Below the pieces are notes generated by a model. It had not been told where the DNA came from. It saw nothing but the letters and a program-made list of their open reading frames with translations, and did no database searches. This document shows, in pieces, positions 1 through 11,899 of a stretch of 64,000 nt of DNA. The stretch is from Casuarina equisetifolia (lineage: Eukaryota > Streptophyta > Magnoliopsida > Fagales > Casuarinaceae). The stretch is taken from contig CM052356.1 in the NCBI GenBank assembly GCA_028551475.1, positions 23,959,884 to 24,023,883 on the forward strand. Reading direction: 5' to 3'. Both the position numbers and the translations under genes were made by a program. The first letter of the stretch is position 1. Every line of letters begins with the position of its first letter.

Positions 1-1394
1 TAAAATATGATGCTATGATGAGAATCCACTATACATTGGCCAAAGGAGTATAAAAGTTACGAATTTGTCTAGGAACTCATCTACAGACTATTGACAAACA
101 TTTTGGTAAATATATAGCAAGCCTAATGGTGTTATAGAACCAGATGAGCTTTCCCTCTTCTATCCCTTATATTTCCTAAATGAAATAAACAACACTTGGA
201 GGTAGTGTCTTGGCCATGTCAGCCTCAGCGAAGATGGATGAACAGTAGAAGTAAGATGACTGTCACATAGGAGATATGTGGCTCCTGTCTTGCTACATAT
301 TTTTTCACATTTCAGTTAGGTGTTGTAGTTAGAAAGTTGACTTTTTGAGACAAGAAGACTTCGTTTTCATGGCTTTTTCATAAGGTGCTCCGAGAGAACC
401 TGTATCAAATCTTTTTTAACAAGGATGTGGGACTGTCACCTACCTTCGGTGCTCTGCCCTCACGGCTAGACCCCAAAAAATAGCAGTAAAACTGTGACCA
501 ATGGAACAAACTCCTAGGAAGTACCCACCATTGTTCTTCGGTCTTGTCTTGAATGGCAAGTGCATTTGGTTGCCCTAGATGTTTCTGTATATAACAATCT
601 TATAGTGTGAAGGCATAGTGTTTCGTGCATTACATCAACTGACTGCTTATGATAGAAATCACCTCATGTTATGTTATTTTGTAAAACAAGTAAGAAGGAA
701 GAGAGAGAGAGAGGAGAGGGTGGGGAAGGGGGGGGGGGGGGGGGTTGGGTGGCGGTGTTGGGTAGGGGGGTAGGAAGCGTCCTTGAACTGTATTTAGTTT
801 TTCTAACTTTCTCTTGTTTGGCCAACTGTTATCATATCAGTCAATTAGCAGACATTGAGTTAACAATGAGCTTTCTGAAAACTGTTATTAGTTATGCTTT
901 CTGCGGTTAATCTGGTGTTAGAATTCATCTAAGTTTCTGTCAAGTTTCCCAGAAAAGGAAATCCAAGGGGTTAAACCCTCTTGACCTTAAAAGTGTTTTA
1001 GCATTTAGAATATGAAGCATGTCAATTCCCAAAAGATTGTGTACATATTATAAGAATCTTCCCACATTCTTAGATCCTTCAATTGAAATGCAAATGTTGA
1101 AGTGTTATTGAATAACTGATCGTAGTCCATAGCACTCCAATGAACCTATTAAAAGTAGTAACTTTGGTAACAAGGTATGCTTGATTTCATAGTTATTTAT
1201 TTGTTTCTGCTGGATAAGGGGTGAACCCAGACCTGCTCGAACCATGTTAAGCGAGCTTTACCACCTATCTAGGTGTATGAATCTTAAATGGCTCAGGATA
1301 GTATTAGATTTCATAATCTTTGACCTTTCATTTATCTGTTCTCCGGGATCCTTCAATGCTATCTGTTTAAACTTTTCAACTTTCACTTTTACAG
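1..1394 (+). other. MED25 intron sequence
   Basis: I see no MED25 exon here, so this is read as the 3' part of a long intron ending at the acag acceptor of 1391-1394. It contains a (GA)n stretch at about 698-720 followed by an uninterrupted run of 17 G (728-744) and further G triplets to about 772. Open frames in it look like chance. Confidence 0.6.
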
Positions 1395-2381
1395 TGTGCA
1401 GTCATTCAATTACCATCTCAGACGTTGCTGCTATCTGTTTCTGACAAAGCCTGCCGCTTGATTGGAATGCTTTTTCCTGGGGTAAGATTTCAGCGGTCTT
1501 CAGTTATCAATTAGCAGAGATTTTGTTCGGTATAGCCTATTGGGAAAAATCGCTTCCACAGGCAGTCTGAGCTCCCACATTAACAATAAATCTGGAATGT
1601 TCCTCCAAAATTGATATCAACATGCAAACAAAAAGGTGGTTTTCCATTTTTTTGGGGCAAACTTTCAGGATTAGAAATTGTTTGCCAGCCAATGGTTCCC
1701 TTCGCTTTTTTTTTTTTTTTTTTGGCACAATCTTTGATATTTAATCGAGTGGAGGCTTTAAACCAAATTTTTAGATCAATCATTTTGAGATTAAAACTTT
1801 CCAATTTAATAAATCCGTGATATCTGTGGAATCAGGATATGGTTGTGTTTAAGCCACAAATATCCAGTCAGCAGCAACAACAGCAACAAATCCAACAGCA
1901 GCAACATCAGCAGCTGCAACAACAACAGCATCTGCAGCTGCAACAATCACATACACAGCTACAACAGCAACAACTTCCACAATTACAACAACAACAGCAG
2001 CAGCTTCCACAACTGCAGCAACAGCAGCAACAGCAGCAGCTCCCGCAACTGCAACAGCAGCAGCAGCTCCCGCAGCTGCAACAACAACAACAGCTTCCCC
2101 AAATGCAGCAGCAGCAGCAGCCACTCTTGCAGCTACAATCTCAACAGCAACTTCCACAACTGCAGCAACAGCAATCACTCTCACAGCTTCAACCACAGCA
2201 GCAGCTTCCCCAACTTCAACAACAGCAGCTTCCACAACTGCAGCAACAGCAGCAACAAATGGTGGGAACAGGAATGGGTCAAGGTTATGTTCAAGGTCCA
2301 GGCAGGTCTCAACTAGTGTCACAGGGACAAGTTTCATCCCAAGGTCCACCCAACATGCCTGGAGCAGGCTTTATGAGTTAA
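1395..2381 (+). CDS. MED25: Mediator subunit 25 (MED25/PFT1), last two exons
   Basis: MED25 is a subunit of the nuclear Mediator complex that links transcription activators (jasmonate, light and flowering pathways in plants) to RNA polymerase II. Two exons are visible. Exon 1395-1481 follows an acag acceptor, encodes 29 residues (CAVIQLPSQTLLLS..., ending LIGMLFPG) and stops at a gtaagatt donor. Exon 1836-2381 starts DMVVFKPQ after atcag and ends FMS-stop. The first exon and the DMVVFKPQ join match the end of the plant MED25 activator-interacting region. The rest is a glutamine-rich tail of about 130 residues built on QLPQLQQQQ units, followed by a Gly/Gln tail with MGQGYVQGPGRSQ. Both exons are in one frame. 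The preceding exon, which should encode the residues just before CAVIQLPSQ, is not found in 1-1394, so it lies to the left across a long intron. No N-terminal VWA domain is in the window. Confidence 0.9.
1870..2262 (+). repeat. CAG/CAA-rich coding minisatellite in MED25
   Basis: The Q-rich tail is written in mixed CAG and CAA codons. From about 1965 it is arranged in imperfect units of roughly 24-33 bases encoding CAG-CTT-CCA-CAA-CTG plus a run of glutamines (QLPQLQ followed by 3-8 Q). Mixed codons and interspersed L/P codons break up any pure triplet run. Confidence 0.8.
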
Positions 2382-4113
2382 TTTGAACACCGGTTGTCCT
2401 GGCACATTTGTAAGTTATGCAGGACTTGGAACGTCTAAGAACAATGTGAATGTATATCGATTTTCTTGGCACAATAGGTTTTTCACGCTCAGGTACTATA
2501 TAGTTTTCAACATGACACAGTTTTTCTGTTGAGCTATCACCTTTAAAGTATAATCACATCGTCCACATACAATGCATCACATTTCGAGGAATGATTGTCG
2601 CTTGAATTCCACTTTGGGGTAACTGCCGATAAATTGAGATAGATAAAAAGAATGCGATGTTGTACTCTAACTTCGACAGAGCCCTGGCAAGTTCTGACGG
2701 CCTCTTACCATGGGAGAGTAAGTTGGTAAAGAGACCACAAGAACCCCGAAAGTCCAATACTTCAAACGAAAATACGCGCTTTTTACAAAGTTAAAACACT
2801 CTTATTTGGATTCTCAAGAGAACTATTACAAACCAAAAGCAAGCAAAAGACAATTTTTTTTTAATATTTAAATGTTATTGAATAGTCGTATTTTTTTATA
2901 TATAAAAAAAAAATAATGTAGTCAATAAGGAATGAAAAAACTCTTTACTGGAGGGAAGTAGCTGAGGGCCGTGCTCAATCTCCGTGATGCGCTCCTGACG
3001 ACAACGAGGGCGTAATATCAGCAAAACTACTACAACTTTTCTATATTTTTGTGGTACGCAATGCCTAGCAGCCCCCTTTCGGCCTCCAAAGCTACTGGGG
3101 ACACTTCACAGGGAAAAAGGGTCGGTTGGCTAAATATGCCATGCTTGCCCTACACAGGCAAGCACTGTATGGCTGTCAAGACATATGGCCGACATAATTT
3201 GTTGAACTCTTATAGGGTTGGCTCGTGTTGGCCGACCCTTCCCCCCCCCCAAAAAAAAAAAACACTTCACAGGGGAAGAATGAGACGGTCACCAACTTTG
3301 ACACAACAACCGGCTTCGAGACCGTAATCATTATTCCTGAAATTAATGCTTCTTCTGTGGAAAGCTCCTGCTACAAGTGCAATGATTAAAGATGGATCCA
3401 ATTCATCGGCCAATAAAATTTCCCACGATTGGTTCCAATCCAAAAACAAGAAATTCCCATCGGTGTCACCATTCCCACACAATCAAGTAGGTGGGGTATT
3501 TCATAAAACTTTATTGTAATGATTCACAATGCTTGTTGACTTAGTTGTAAGTTAGTAGAAATTTGATACTGAATACATGTATGGATATGGGAGTTGTTTG
3601 AAAAAAATAAGCCTAAAAAATAACGCTCACGGACATATTGTTCATAGGTATAGTTTGTTAACATGTAAAAACCCAGGATTAAAAGAGAGATTGAATTATT
3701 TTAAAAAAAATAAAAAAAAAAAAAAATAAAAAGACCCCAGAAGTAACCCTTACCGACGTATTGTTCTTATGGTATAGTTTGTTACCCTGTAGAATGCTAG
3801 GATTATGGTTAGATGCATCGCTAATAGAAGGCAGAGCTTGCATACTTCGCGTCATTGCTCTTCCATAGTTGAGTGGTAGGTTATCATGATATTGCACACT
3901 CGCCACCTTTTTACTTGATAACAAGCCTTTGGGATGAAAGTCCCACTGAAAGCAGGAAAAAATCAAAAGACAAGTGGGGCTCAAGCAATGGAAAAAATGA
4001 GAGGTTTCACTTTATTCCATCTGATACTTTCAGCACCAACCACTACATATACATGGATATCATGACGGAACCTCCATACCGAAAGGGTCTGAGTCCTTCT
4101 CTGGTTGCGGAAA
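2382..4113. other. Spacer between MED25 and LHT
   Basis: Probably the MED25 3' UTR (just after 2381) followed by the upstream region of the amino-acid transporter. It is AT-rich with several A runs (about 2908, 3250, 3705). No open frame resembles a protein and no repeat element with clear ends was recognised. Confidence 0.5.
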
Positions 4114-7036
4114 ATGGTTTCAGCTTCTTCCCCGAAAGTAAGCACGCGGCGTCCGACCCTTGCTACATCCATACCCACCTTATTACTTCCTTAACTGGTT
4201 TCCATTCTGTTGTATGCGAATTATTTACTCTTGCAGGAAGTAGCTACAGACAGCAAATGGACAGAGGACACTTCTCGCCACGCAAAATGGTGGTACTCAA
4301 CCTTTCACTGCGTCACGGCGATGATTGGTGCAGGAGTGCTCAGCCTGCCTTACGCCATGGCCTATTTAGGATGGTATATACACTGGAACTCAACCCGACA
4401 AAAATTTTAGGCGTGGAAGGAAATCATACAGGTAGTTATAAGTTGTAGAACAACCTTTTTCTGGTTAATATACCACCTCCTTTTTCAGGGGTCCGGGGGC
4501 AATGGTTTTGGTGTTATCATGGTGCATGACCTTGAACACAATGTGGCAGATGGTACAACTCCATGAATGTGTTCCAGGAACTCGCTTTGATCGCTATATT
4601 GACCTTGGTCGACATGCGTTTGGGGAAAAACTGGGCCCGTGGATAGTGCTTCCGCAGCAACTCATTGTCCAGGTCGGCTGCAATATAGTGTACATGGTGA
4701 CCGGAGGAAAGTGCCTAAAGAAGTTCATGGACATGACTTGCACCAATTGCATACAACTAAAGCAATCCTACTGGATCCTTATCTTTGGTGCCATTCATTT
4801 CTTTCTGTCTCAGCTTCCCAATTTCAACTCTGTTGCCGGTGTTTCACTGGCTGCTGCAGTCATGTCACTAAGGTACCTAGTTCTTTGAGTCTTCACTTTT
4901 CAATTTAGAATCAATTTATGATTTCTAAATGCTTTCTTCGCTCTTTCTTCTTCTTTTTTCACCGATGGCTGTCTTGATTAAATTTTAGGTACATAGTAGA
5001 CTTAAACAAGTTCCGGAAAAGTAGTTTTTACGCTTCTAATCCAAAAAAGTACCCAAAAAATACCAAGAGAATAGCCAAGTAGAAGATAACGAAACTATTA
5101 TAATAGGTTGAGAATCATTGGAATCCCAGAAAGTAGTTGGTTCTCAAATCAACTATTCATTAATTAAGAAGAATTAATTAGCTGCTGCTCAACTCAAATT
5201 AGTGTGGGGTTCTCTCAAAGTAGAAGAAGCATGAACTCTAGAACACTAACTCAATAAGGTTCAATCTACTTTAGAATTTAAGCTAAGAAACCTAAGATTG
5301 AAAAATAGGATCGTGTTGTTTGTACTATAGTGGTTTTGTATTTGTAAAACTGGCCAAACTTTTGTTTCAAGAAAACAAAAATTATCCGCTTAATCTTTTG
5401 GAGTCCCCAAAGAATACTAGTGATTATTGTGGTTGAGATCTACGTCTTGATTTTGGGCAAACCTTCCAAGCTTATCATTCCACCTGATTATAACCCCTCT
5501 CAGCATTCATGAGTCCCTAGATCATGCCTCCCCACACTTCAAGTATCTATGAAGTTGGAATTCAATCATCTAGATCACCCCAAAAGTCATAACTTTTGGG
5601 GTGAAAATATAGTTTCCATTGACAAGGACATTTTGTGCTTCCTGTCTACAGGCAAGAGCCAGGTAATTTCTCATTCCTTCGGTGGGTACTGTGTGACTGC
5701 GAATCTTTGTACTATTGATTCTGCTTGGCTTACGCCCAAGTATATAAAAATATCACCTTTGCTACAAAAAAAAAAAAAAGGTTACGAAGGGTTTGCATGT
5801 GTATCTTTAACTTTTTGTGATCCGAGCACCATCCATCATCTGCTCGAAGCAAAAATAGGCAGCTCAAATGACAAACAGATGCATATGATGCATACGCTGG
5901 AAATACATAGACTAGAACGAATTTCCAGTTTTGACTCGGCTTAAGAAAGAACTAACTTTCCTATTAAAACTTCTTCACTACTTTCTAGTGTAGTTTATTA
6001 ACGTTAAAAATAGTGTGAATTTCAAATTATCAATGTCTTAAGTTAGTTGACCAGTATCTAGCTCAGTAATGAGTAAGTGTTGCTTAGGAACTCTTGGTCC
6101 CCATGTGGGTTTTAAGAGAAAAAAATTTAACTTTTCTCTGACAGCAACAAAAACCAACCATGCGGAATACTGAAACACGAAAGATTCAACACATCTTACT
6201 GGTGGTTCTAATTGCAGTTATTCAACCATAGCTTGGGTGGGTTCCTTAGCTAGAGGCCAGGTCGACAACGTGAGCTACGCGTACAAAAAAACTAGCTCAG
6301 CTGATTCCATGTTCCGTGTGTTCAATGCACTGGGTCAAATCTCCTTTGCATTTGCTGGCCATGCTGTGGCACTCGAAATTCAGGCTACCATTCCATCAAC
6401 TCCGGAGAAGCCTTCAAAAGTACCCATGTGGAAAGGAGTTATTGGAGCCTATTTTATCAATGCAATATGCTATTTCCCGGTGGCCTTTATTGGGTACTGG
6501 GCATTCGGGCAAGATGTTGAAGACAATGTGTTAATGAATCTTAAGAAACCTGCAGGGCTCATTGCCGCTGCTAATCTAATGGTGGTCATCCATGTCATAG
6601 GCAGCTACCAGGTACGAGTTCGTAATGCTTGGTCCATATGATATTTGTCTGTGGGTATGCATGTGTGTGCATGTAGATACATTATATGCGAACTGCCGCA
6701 ACATGTATGAGTGTGCAGGTCTTTGCTATGCCTGTGTTTTGTTTGCTGGAGAAAACGGCGGTTGAAAGGTTGAATTTCCCACCAGGAGTTGCACTCAGAC
6801 TCATCACACGATCTGCTTATGTAGGTGAGGTTCCTATTGCCAACTAAAGGAACAGAATATGAGAGCGAGAGAGCAACTTTCTACGACAGTCCTTAATTCA
6901 AACCACTAACTACCGCAAATATTGCAGCGTTGACGTTGTTCATTGGAGTAACATTCCCTTTCTTTGGGGATCTTCTTGGTTTCTTTGGTGGATTTGGTTT
7001 TGCTCCCACTTCATATTTTGTAAGCTTCTACCTGGG

Positions 7037-7067
<31 letters not shown>

Positions 7068-7377
7068 TTTGGCTATTTAGATTACAAGATTCGTTGAAAG
7101 ATTTAATTCATGTGGACATTTTTGCAGCTACCCAGTATTATGTGGCTAGTGATCATGAAACCAAAAAGATTTAGCACCAAATGGTTCATTAACTGGGTAA
7201 ATCGAAATTACAGTAACATCATACCTTTTCTTCTTTCGCAGATCAAACAATATACTGATTCAATTCTCTGTGTTTCAGGCTTCCATATACGTTGGAGTTT
7301 TCATTATGTTGGCATCCACCATTGGCGGCTTCCGGAATATAATAGCTGATGCCTCCACTTATAGCTTCTACACATAG
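4114..7377 (+). CDS. Lysine/histidine transporter-like (LHT) amino-acid permease
   Basis: A member of the AAAP family (Aa_trans domain), proton-coupled amino-acid importers of the plasma membrane. Exons: 4114-4137, 4237-4373, 4489-4872, 6218-6611, 6719-6824, 6928-7019, 7128-7196 and 7279-7377. All are bounded by GT-AG and total 1305 nt, i.e. 434 aa, close to the 430-450 usual for LHTs. The start is set by a tiny 8-codon first exon (MVSASSPK) whose splice gives KEVATDSKW, as in LHT proteins. Family marks in order: [121 protein letters not shown] and a short YSFYT tail. Many hydrophobic segments fit the usual 9-11 helices. No breaks are seen. The largest intron (4873-6217) holds no recognised element. 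The neighbour order matches At1g25530 beside MED25. The exact substrate cannot be told from sequence. Confidence 0.93.
4873..6217 (+). other. Large LHT intron
   Basis: 1345-nt intron from a gtacct donor to an attgcag acceptor, splitting the Ser codon of MSLSYS. AT-rich, with an A run near 5765. The 131-codon open frame at 5549-5944 has no protein-like features and is treated as chance. Confidence 0.7.
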
Positions 7378-8420
7378 TGGTCATCATGTCGTTGGATGGA
7401 TAATGCAATTGAGTTGACTAAACTTGTGATGATTGTGTCATCTATGTAATCCTTTCGAAGACATTCTCTGCACTCCTTTTTAATTTTGAATTAATGAAGT
7501 GGATCCACTTTTGCATATCAAATTGGCCTAACACATGTCCCTTGGCAAGGAGTTCTCTTTTGATAGTTTTGAGGCTGTGCAGTATCGCCATGGCAACTAG
7601 TGCGGCAAAATTCAAGCCAGCCGACTAGTTAATCCTTTTTCCCACTTCTATTTTCATTGGCCGTACTTGATATTCCCTAAAAGCACAACAGCGATATGTT
7701 GCATTTTATATGGACCACGCGCAACGAAATCTAAAAATTTATTACAAAGAGACGCTAGGTGTAAAGACAAACGCCCATTGCCATGGAATGTAAAGCTCTA
7801 CTCATAAAGAATTGGGGGTGGATGAGAAAAAAGAACACTAAAAAGTTGTGCCTAAAGCGTTGTTCTATCATACCTGTAAAAGCAAGGAAAAAGAAAAAGA
7901 CAAACAAGAAGAAAAAGAGACCACAACTTTTAAAAGGCCGGTTTCTGTTTGGTGGCTGAAAAAGGACAGAAAAAGAAAGGTTGTTTGTTCAAACTTTATG
8001 GATAATTTTTTAATCTTGGATTCCATACAGTCCGTGAACAACATCTTTTCCTACTAAAATACAACCAGAAGGCTGAACAGTGCACTTCTTTCCCCCAGAG
8101 GAATGCTACCGATATTTTCTGTAAGATTGGCATTCAACCATTAACATGCTTGATTTCTTTACAAAATCTCACCTGAAGAAGCCGTTCGTCTTCCTAACGC
8201 TGCATCACTAGTGCTATTGGATTAAACCAACCTACCTCAGATTCTGTGAAATGTAACTAAGTTAAAGTAATGGAAACTGAAGACAGAATTTTATGTACAG
8301 GGGTGCTGTTAGAGGATGCGATTATGGTGTCAAACAGGAGTTTGAATATGGGGGCCAACATGATGTGACAAGATTAGCAATCGCTGGCGTGAAGCAATTG
8401 CCGGATCCTGCAAGACCCAC
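7378..8420. other. Spacer downstream of LHT
   Basis: Holds the LHT 3' UTR and then unassigned sequence up to the point where similarity to the 28.95-kb block begins. No gene or repeat with defined ends was recognised. Confidence 0.5.
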
Positions 8421-8714
8421 TACCACTGAAAAGGACTAAAGAACGATAAACACCAATAAGTTTGGGACAAATGCATACTTACTCTTTCATCCATATCCTT
8501 TCGTCTACTTTAAGATTTGATAAAACATTAATGTCAAAGTGGTTGGGGAAAGTGATCATGCCAACCAAGAAACGTGATTGAAGATACAATTTTCTATTGC
8601 CTAAAGAAAAGGGACAACTATTTACAAGAAGCATCAAGAATCAGCTTGCATGATTGGTGGATTTATTAAATTAATAAGTTACATAGTTCTGAAGTTCGTT
8701 AATGTTATTGGAAC

Positions 8715-9078
8715 TTTTAAGATGTTGTGAATGACTCCTATATTGTTCGAGAATATATTAAAAATCCAATTTATATTATAATAAGTTTCATTATCTCTTA
8801 AATTGACTTTTAAGTTAGATAATTACCTTTTCAAATAGTATTAGAGCCAAATTCCTTTTGTAGTCTTATGAGGTTCTATTAATTTAAGTTTATGTATTAT
8901 CTATGTAATGTGACATCATGATGGTCCAATAATTTAACTATAATGATGAGCAAATATGTTAAAATGTTAATAATGAATATCATATTAATAAAGAATATAT
9001 TAAGAATCCTACTCATAATATAATACGTTTCATCATTTTTTAAGTTAACTTTTGAATTAGATAGTGAATTTCTTAATA
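8715..9078 (+). mobile_element. TRIM-type mini LTR element, old
   Basis: A 364-bp non-coding element. Left LTR about 8715-8838, right LTR 8957-9078, roughly a quarter of positions different. The right LTR begins TGTTAAAATG; the left start has decayed. After the left LTR comes tattagagccaa, close to the initiator-Met tRNA primer site (tggtatcagagcca). The internal part is about 118 bp and has no coding capacity. It is flanked by ggaac (8710-8714) and gaaac (9079-9083). The paralogous block has gaaac once at the same place, with no element (about 29197), i.e. an empty site. These traits fit a terminal-repeat retrotransposon in miniature. Confidence 0.7.
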
Positions 9079-9639
9079 GAAACTTTACAATATAGATGGT
9101 TGTTATTATTATTGTATAAAAATAATATTTCCTTGAATACTTCAAGAAAAATTAAAAAAGAATTAATTCACATTACCATTTAAATTTTGTCAATTTTAAA
9201 GATATGTCAACATATCAATCCAATGATGTCTTAACATTCTAAATGCCAATTAAATCTAAATAATAAGCTTATAGTACATAAAAAAAATTAAAAATTGAAT
9301 AACAAAATGATGATAGCTTGTCACACTCTTTTTGTGAGGATAACCATGTCTTTTTAGAGATAATCAAGTATGTTTTTATCTGTGTTGCCACATAATAATT
9401 TCCTTACAAAAAACTTACCTTGTTATTTTCTTTTTCATCTTGTTCCTTTGGATAATTTTAATTTTAATTCATGAATATTACTTTATTTATAAAAGTTTGG
9501 ATTGTCATGCCAGACGTACCACTCTTATGCGAGATTTCACATACGAATTATATGTTATGTTCAACAACCTTGTATGGTGTACATGACTTTCTTTTTTCAC
9601 TTAATGCTTGAGCTAACGATGCTGTTCAAACTTCGAACG

Positions 9640-11400
9640 AAGTTGGTCGACAAGAAATGACGGGTTAATGGAATATCACAATACAAGATATGGGTAGCTC
9701 TCTACAAGATCAGTATATGCGTTTGCATGCGCAATAATTAGCTAAAACTTGTGACGAGACTTGGACATGGCATGTGGGGGACACATGAAAATCCTTTTGT
9801 GTTCACAATCGTTTTCATGTATGAGAAAAGTTATTGGATAAGGCAAAGCAACTTTCACTGCGGTGGATGCTGAAAATGTTGAAGAATTCTTGTGTAACAC
9901 CATTTCTCAACTGGCCAAAGCATTTCATCATGTAGTGCAGGACATGGAATCCGAGAAAGCTGGTAGAGATTGCTGTCGCATTCCACCCTGTACTCATCCT
10001 TGTTTACTATGCTCTGGGGCATCCTTGCATCAGCCCATTATATTTCATTTGACAACATCTACAGCAGAGGACAAACCCCAGTTTTCTCTGCACAACAAAA
10101 CAATCTTCGGATTCCAAGGTTGTATCTGCAATAATGGCACCAGGTGAAGGACAAGAAGTTCTATTTTTAAGGTATAATACAAATTTTTTGCTGTTCATTT
10201 TTTGAACTTCTGGGTTGTGATCACTAGCCTTTACCGTATCAGGAAACCCTTAAGAAAGGCCGGTATGGGTGGATATTGAGATCATATGAAATTCCAGGAA
10301 ATTTGAAAAACCAAATGAAGGGATACTACCAAGAGCAGCCACCCTATGCTCCAAAAATCAAAATTACAGATTTCAAAGTGTTCTGCTTATTACCAATTAC
10401 AGATATTAACAAGTTTCCAGATGCTCGACCCCTATTGAAGGTTCAACTGTTATTTCATCTCCACATGAACTTTACCCATGATGGGTTCATCCACATACCT
10501 TGATCTTAGAAAGGAAAGATTATTCTACAAGAATATTGATGAATTTGCTGAGATTGAAAAGAATAGAAGGTAGTGCATTCGCTTTAAGTTACTCTTTTGA
10601 ATTCTGAATGCTACAAAAGCGAAAGTTTGTCCCACACTTCTATGATATAATGATTGCGTCATAAAATGAAAAACCGCGGAGTTCATAATACAAAGAAAGG
10701 AAGTAAAATGAATAATGAATCTTTGTATTCCTTCAACATTTGATTTTTAAAAGACCTATCATGTCAGAATTACGGACATGCGCACAAATCATGTTTGTTA
10801 TATCAAGAATTCACAATCTACATAGGCGCAGTCACGCCACGCAGAGGTAGCAGTGAAACCTTTTAAATTAGAAAGTGTACGTGTAAAGATTAAAAGAGAT
10901 AATGTATGTTTAATTTTGTTAGAAAATTTAGCTGCAACAGAGGCTGTTTTACGGATCAAAACACCAACCATGGAGACAAATAATGGGTTTCGAAACAATC
11001 TATGGAGTATCGAGAGAGCGTACCACTTTTCTCCATCTTTCTTCAGCTGAGGTAGGCCCTAGTCTTCCTCTCTATGCTCTTCTAAGCTTGATGAGGAAGC
11101 CAAGCTTGCTGGTGAAAAATGGGAGAGGGTTCGTGCACTGCTCAGATCTCACTCATTCCAGTCACTCAGAGAAGGTCTTAGTCGTTTATTTGGTCCGTGT
11201 AAAGGACTTACCTTATAACTGGATGGAGATTGATGATGTGGCGAAAATGTCCTGTGGGCCATTTTCCCACTATAAAGAGCAATAGATAAATGCACCCTAC
11301 ATGTCATTTTCTCCCTGTAGCAAGCTGTAATATGAATATAAGAAGAGCTAGAGAGGGGACTTAGCCAATAATGAATTGTGTCCACATAAATAGATTGACT
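9640..11400. other. Duplicated non-GDT1 stretch, unidentified
   Basis: Collinear with about 29880-31250 in copy B. Several moderate open frames occur in copy A (9863-10147, 10276-10503, 10983-11285), but I do not recognise any product. The reading frames are not kept in copy B, and substitutions there show no codon-position bias by eye. It could be the relic of a gene once lying between GDT1 and LHT, or plain intergenic DNA downstream of GDT1. Confidence 0.4.
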
Positions 11401-11899
11401 CATCACAATCTATAAGATAGACAAGGCTTATACCAAATAAGGTAAAATAACAATGAGGACCACACAAATGTGTACACTCTGTATACACCATGAAGGATCA
11501 ACAGATCATACTAGACAGCCACGGTAGGGAATATTAGTTTATGCTCATTGATATAAGCCCACATAATATGGACTCATACAATGAGCCAACAAATTTTACT
11601 CATACCAGAGATCCAAATTTTAAAGATTAAGATTTCGTAAAGATCCCACAGATACGTCATTCTCACCGGCAAGAGGGAAAAGATTTAACTACTGTTGCTG
11701 CCCGCTGCTTTATAAAGGAGTTCACAATCGTCAAAAGGTAAATCTGAAGTATTTAGCAGCTAGAAAATCCGTAAGCTCCAACCTATAATTTGGTAACCTA
11801 AGCTGTCCTCCTATCATACCACTCGAGGCATATTTTGCATTTAAATGTGCAAAGCTAATCCATTAGGAATATTACGAACCATTAACAAGTTCATCCGCT

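Noticed and set aside
1849-2349. Long Ala/Val-rich open frame antisense to the MED25 tail, and the Asn/Ser-rich frame beside it
   Set aside because: Mirror products of a CAG/CAA repeat; composition follows directly from the repeat in other frames.
3873-4448. 191-codon frame overlapping the LHT start
   Set aside because: It runs across the first two LHT exons and introns in a different frame; the spliced LHT reading explains the region.
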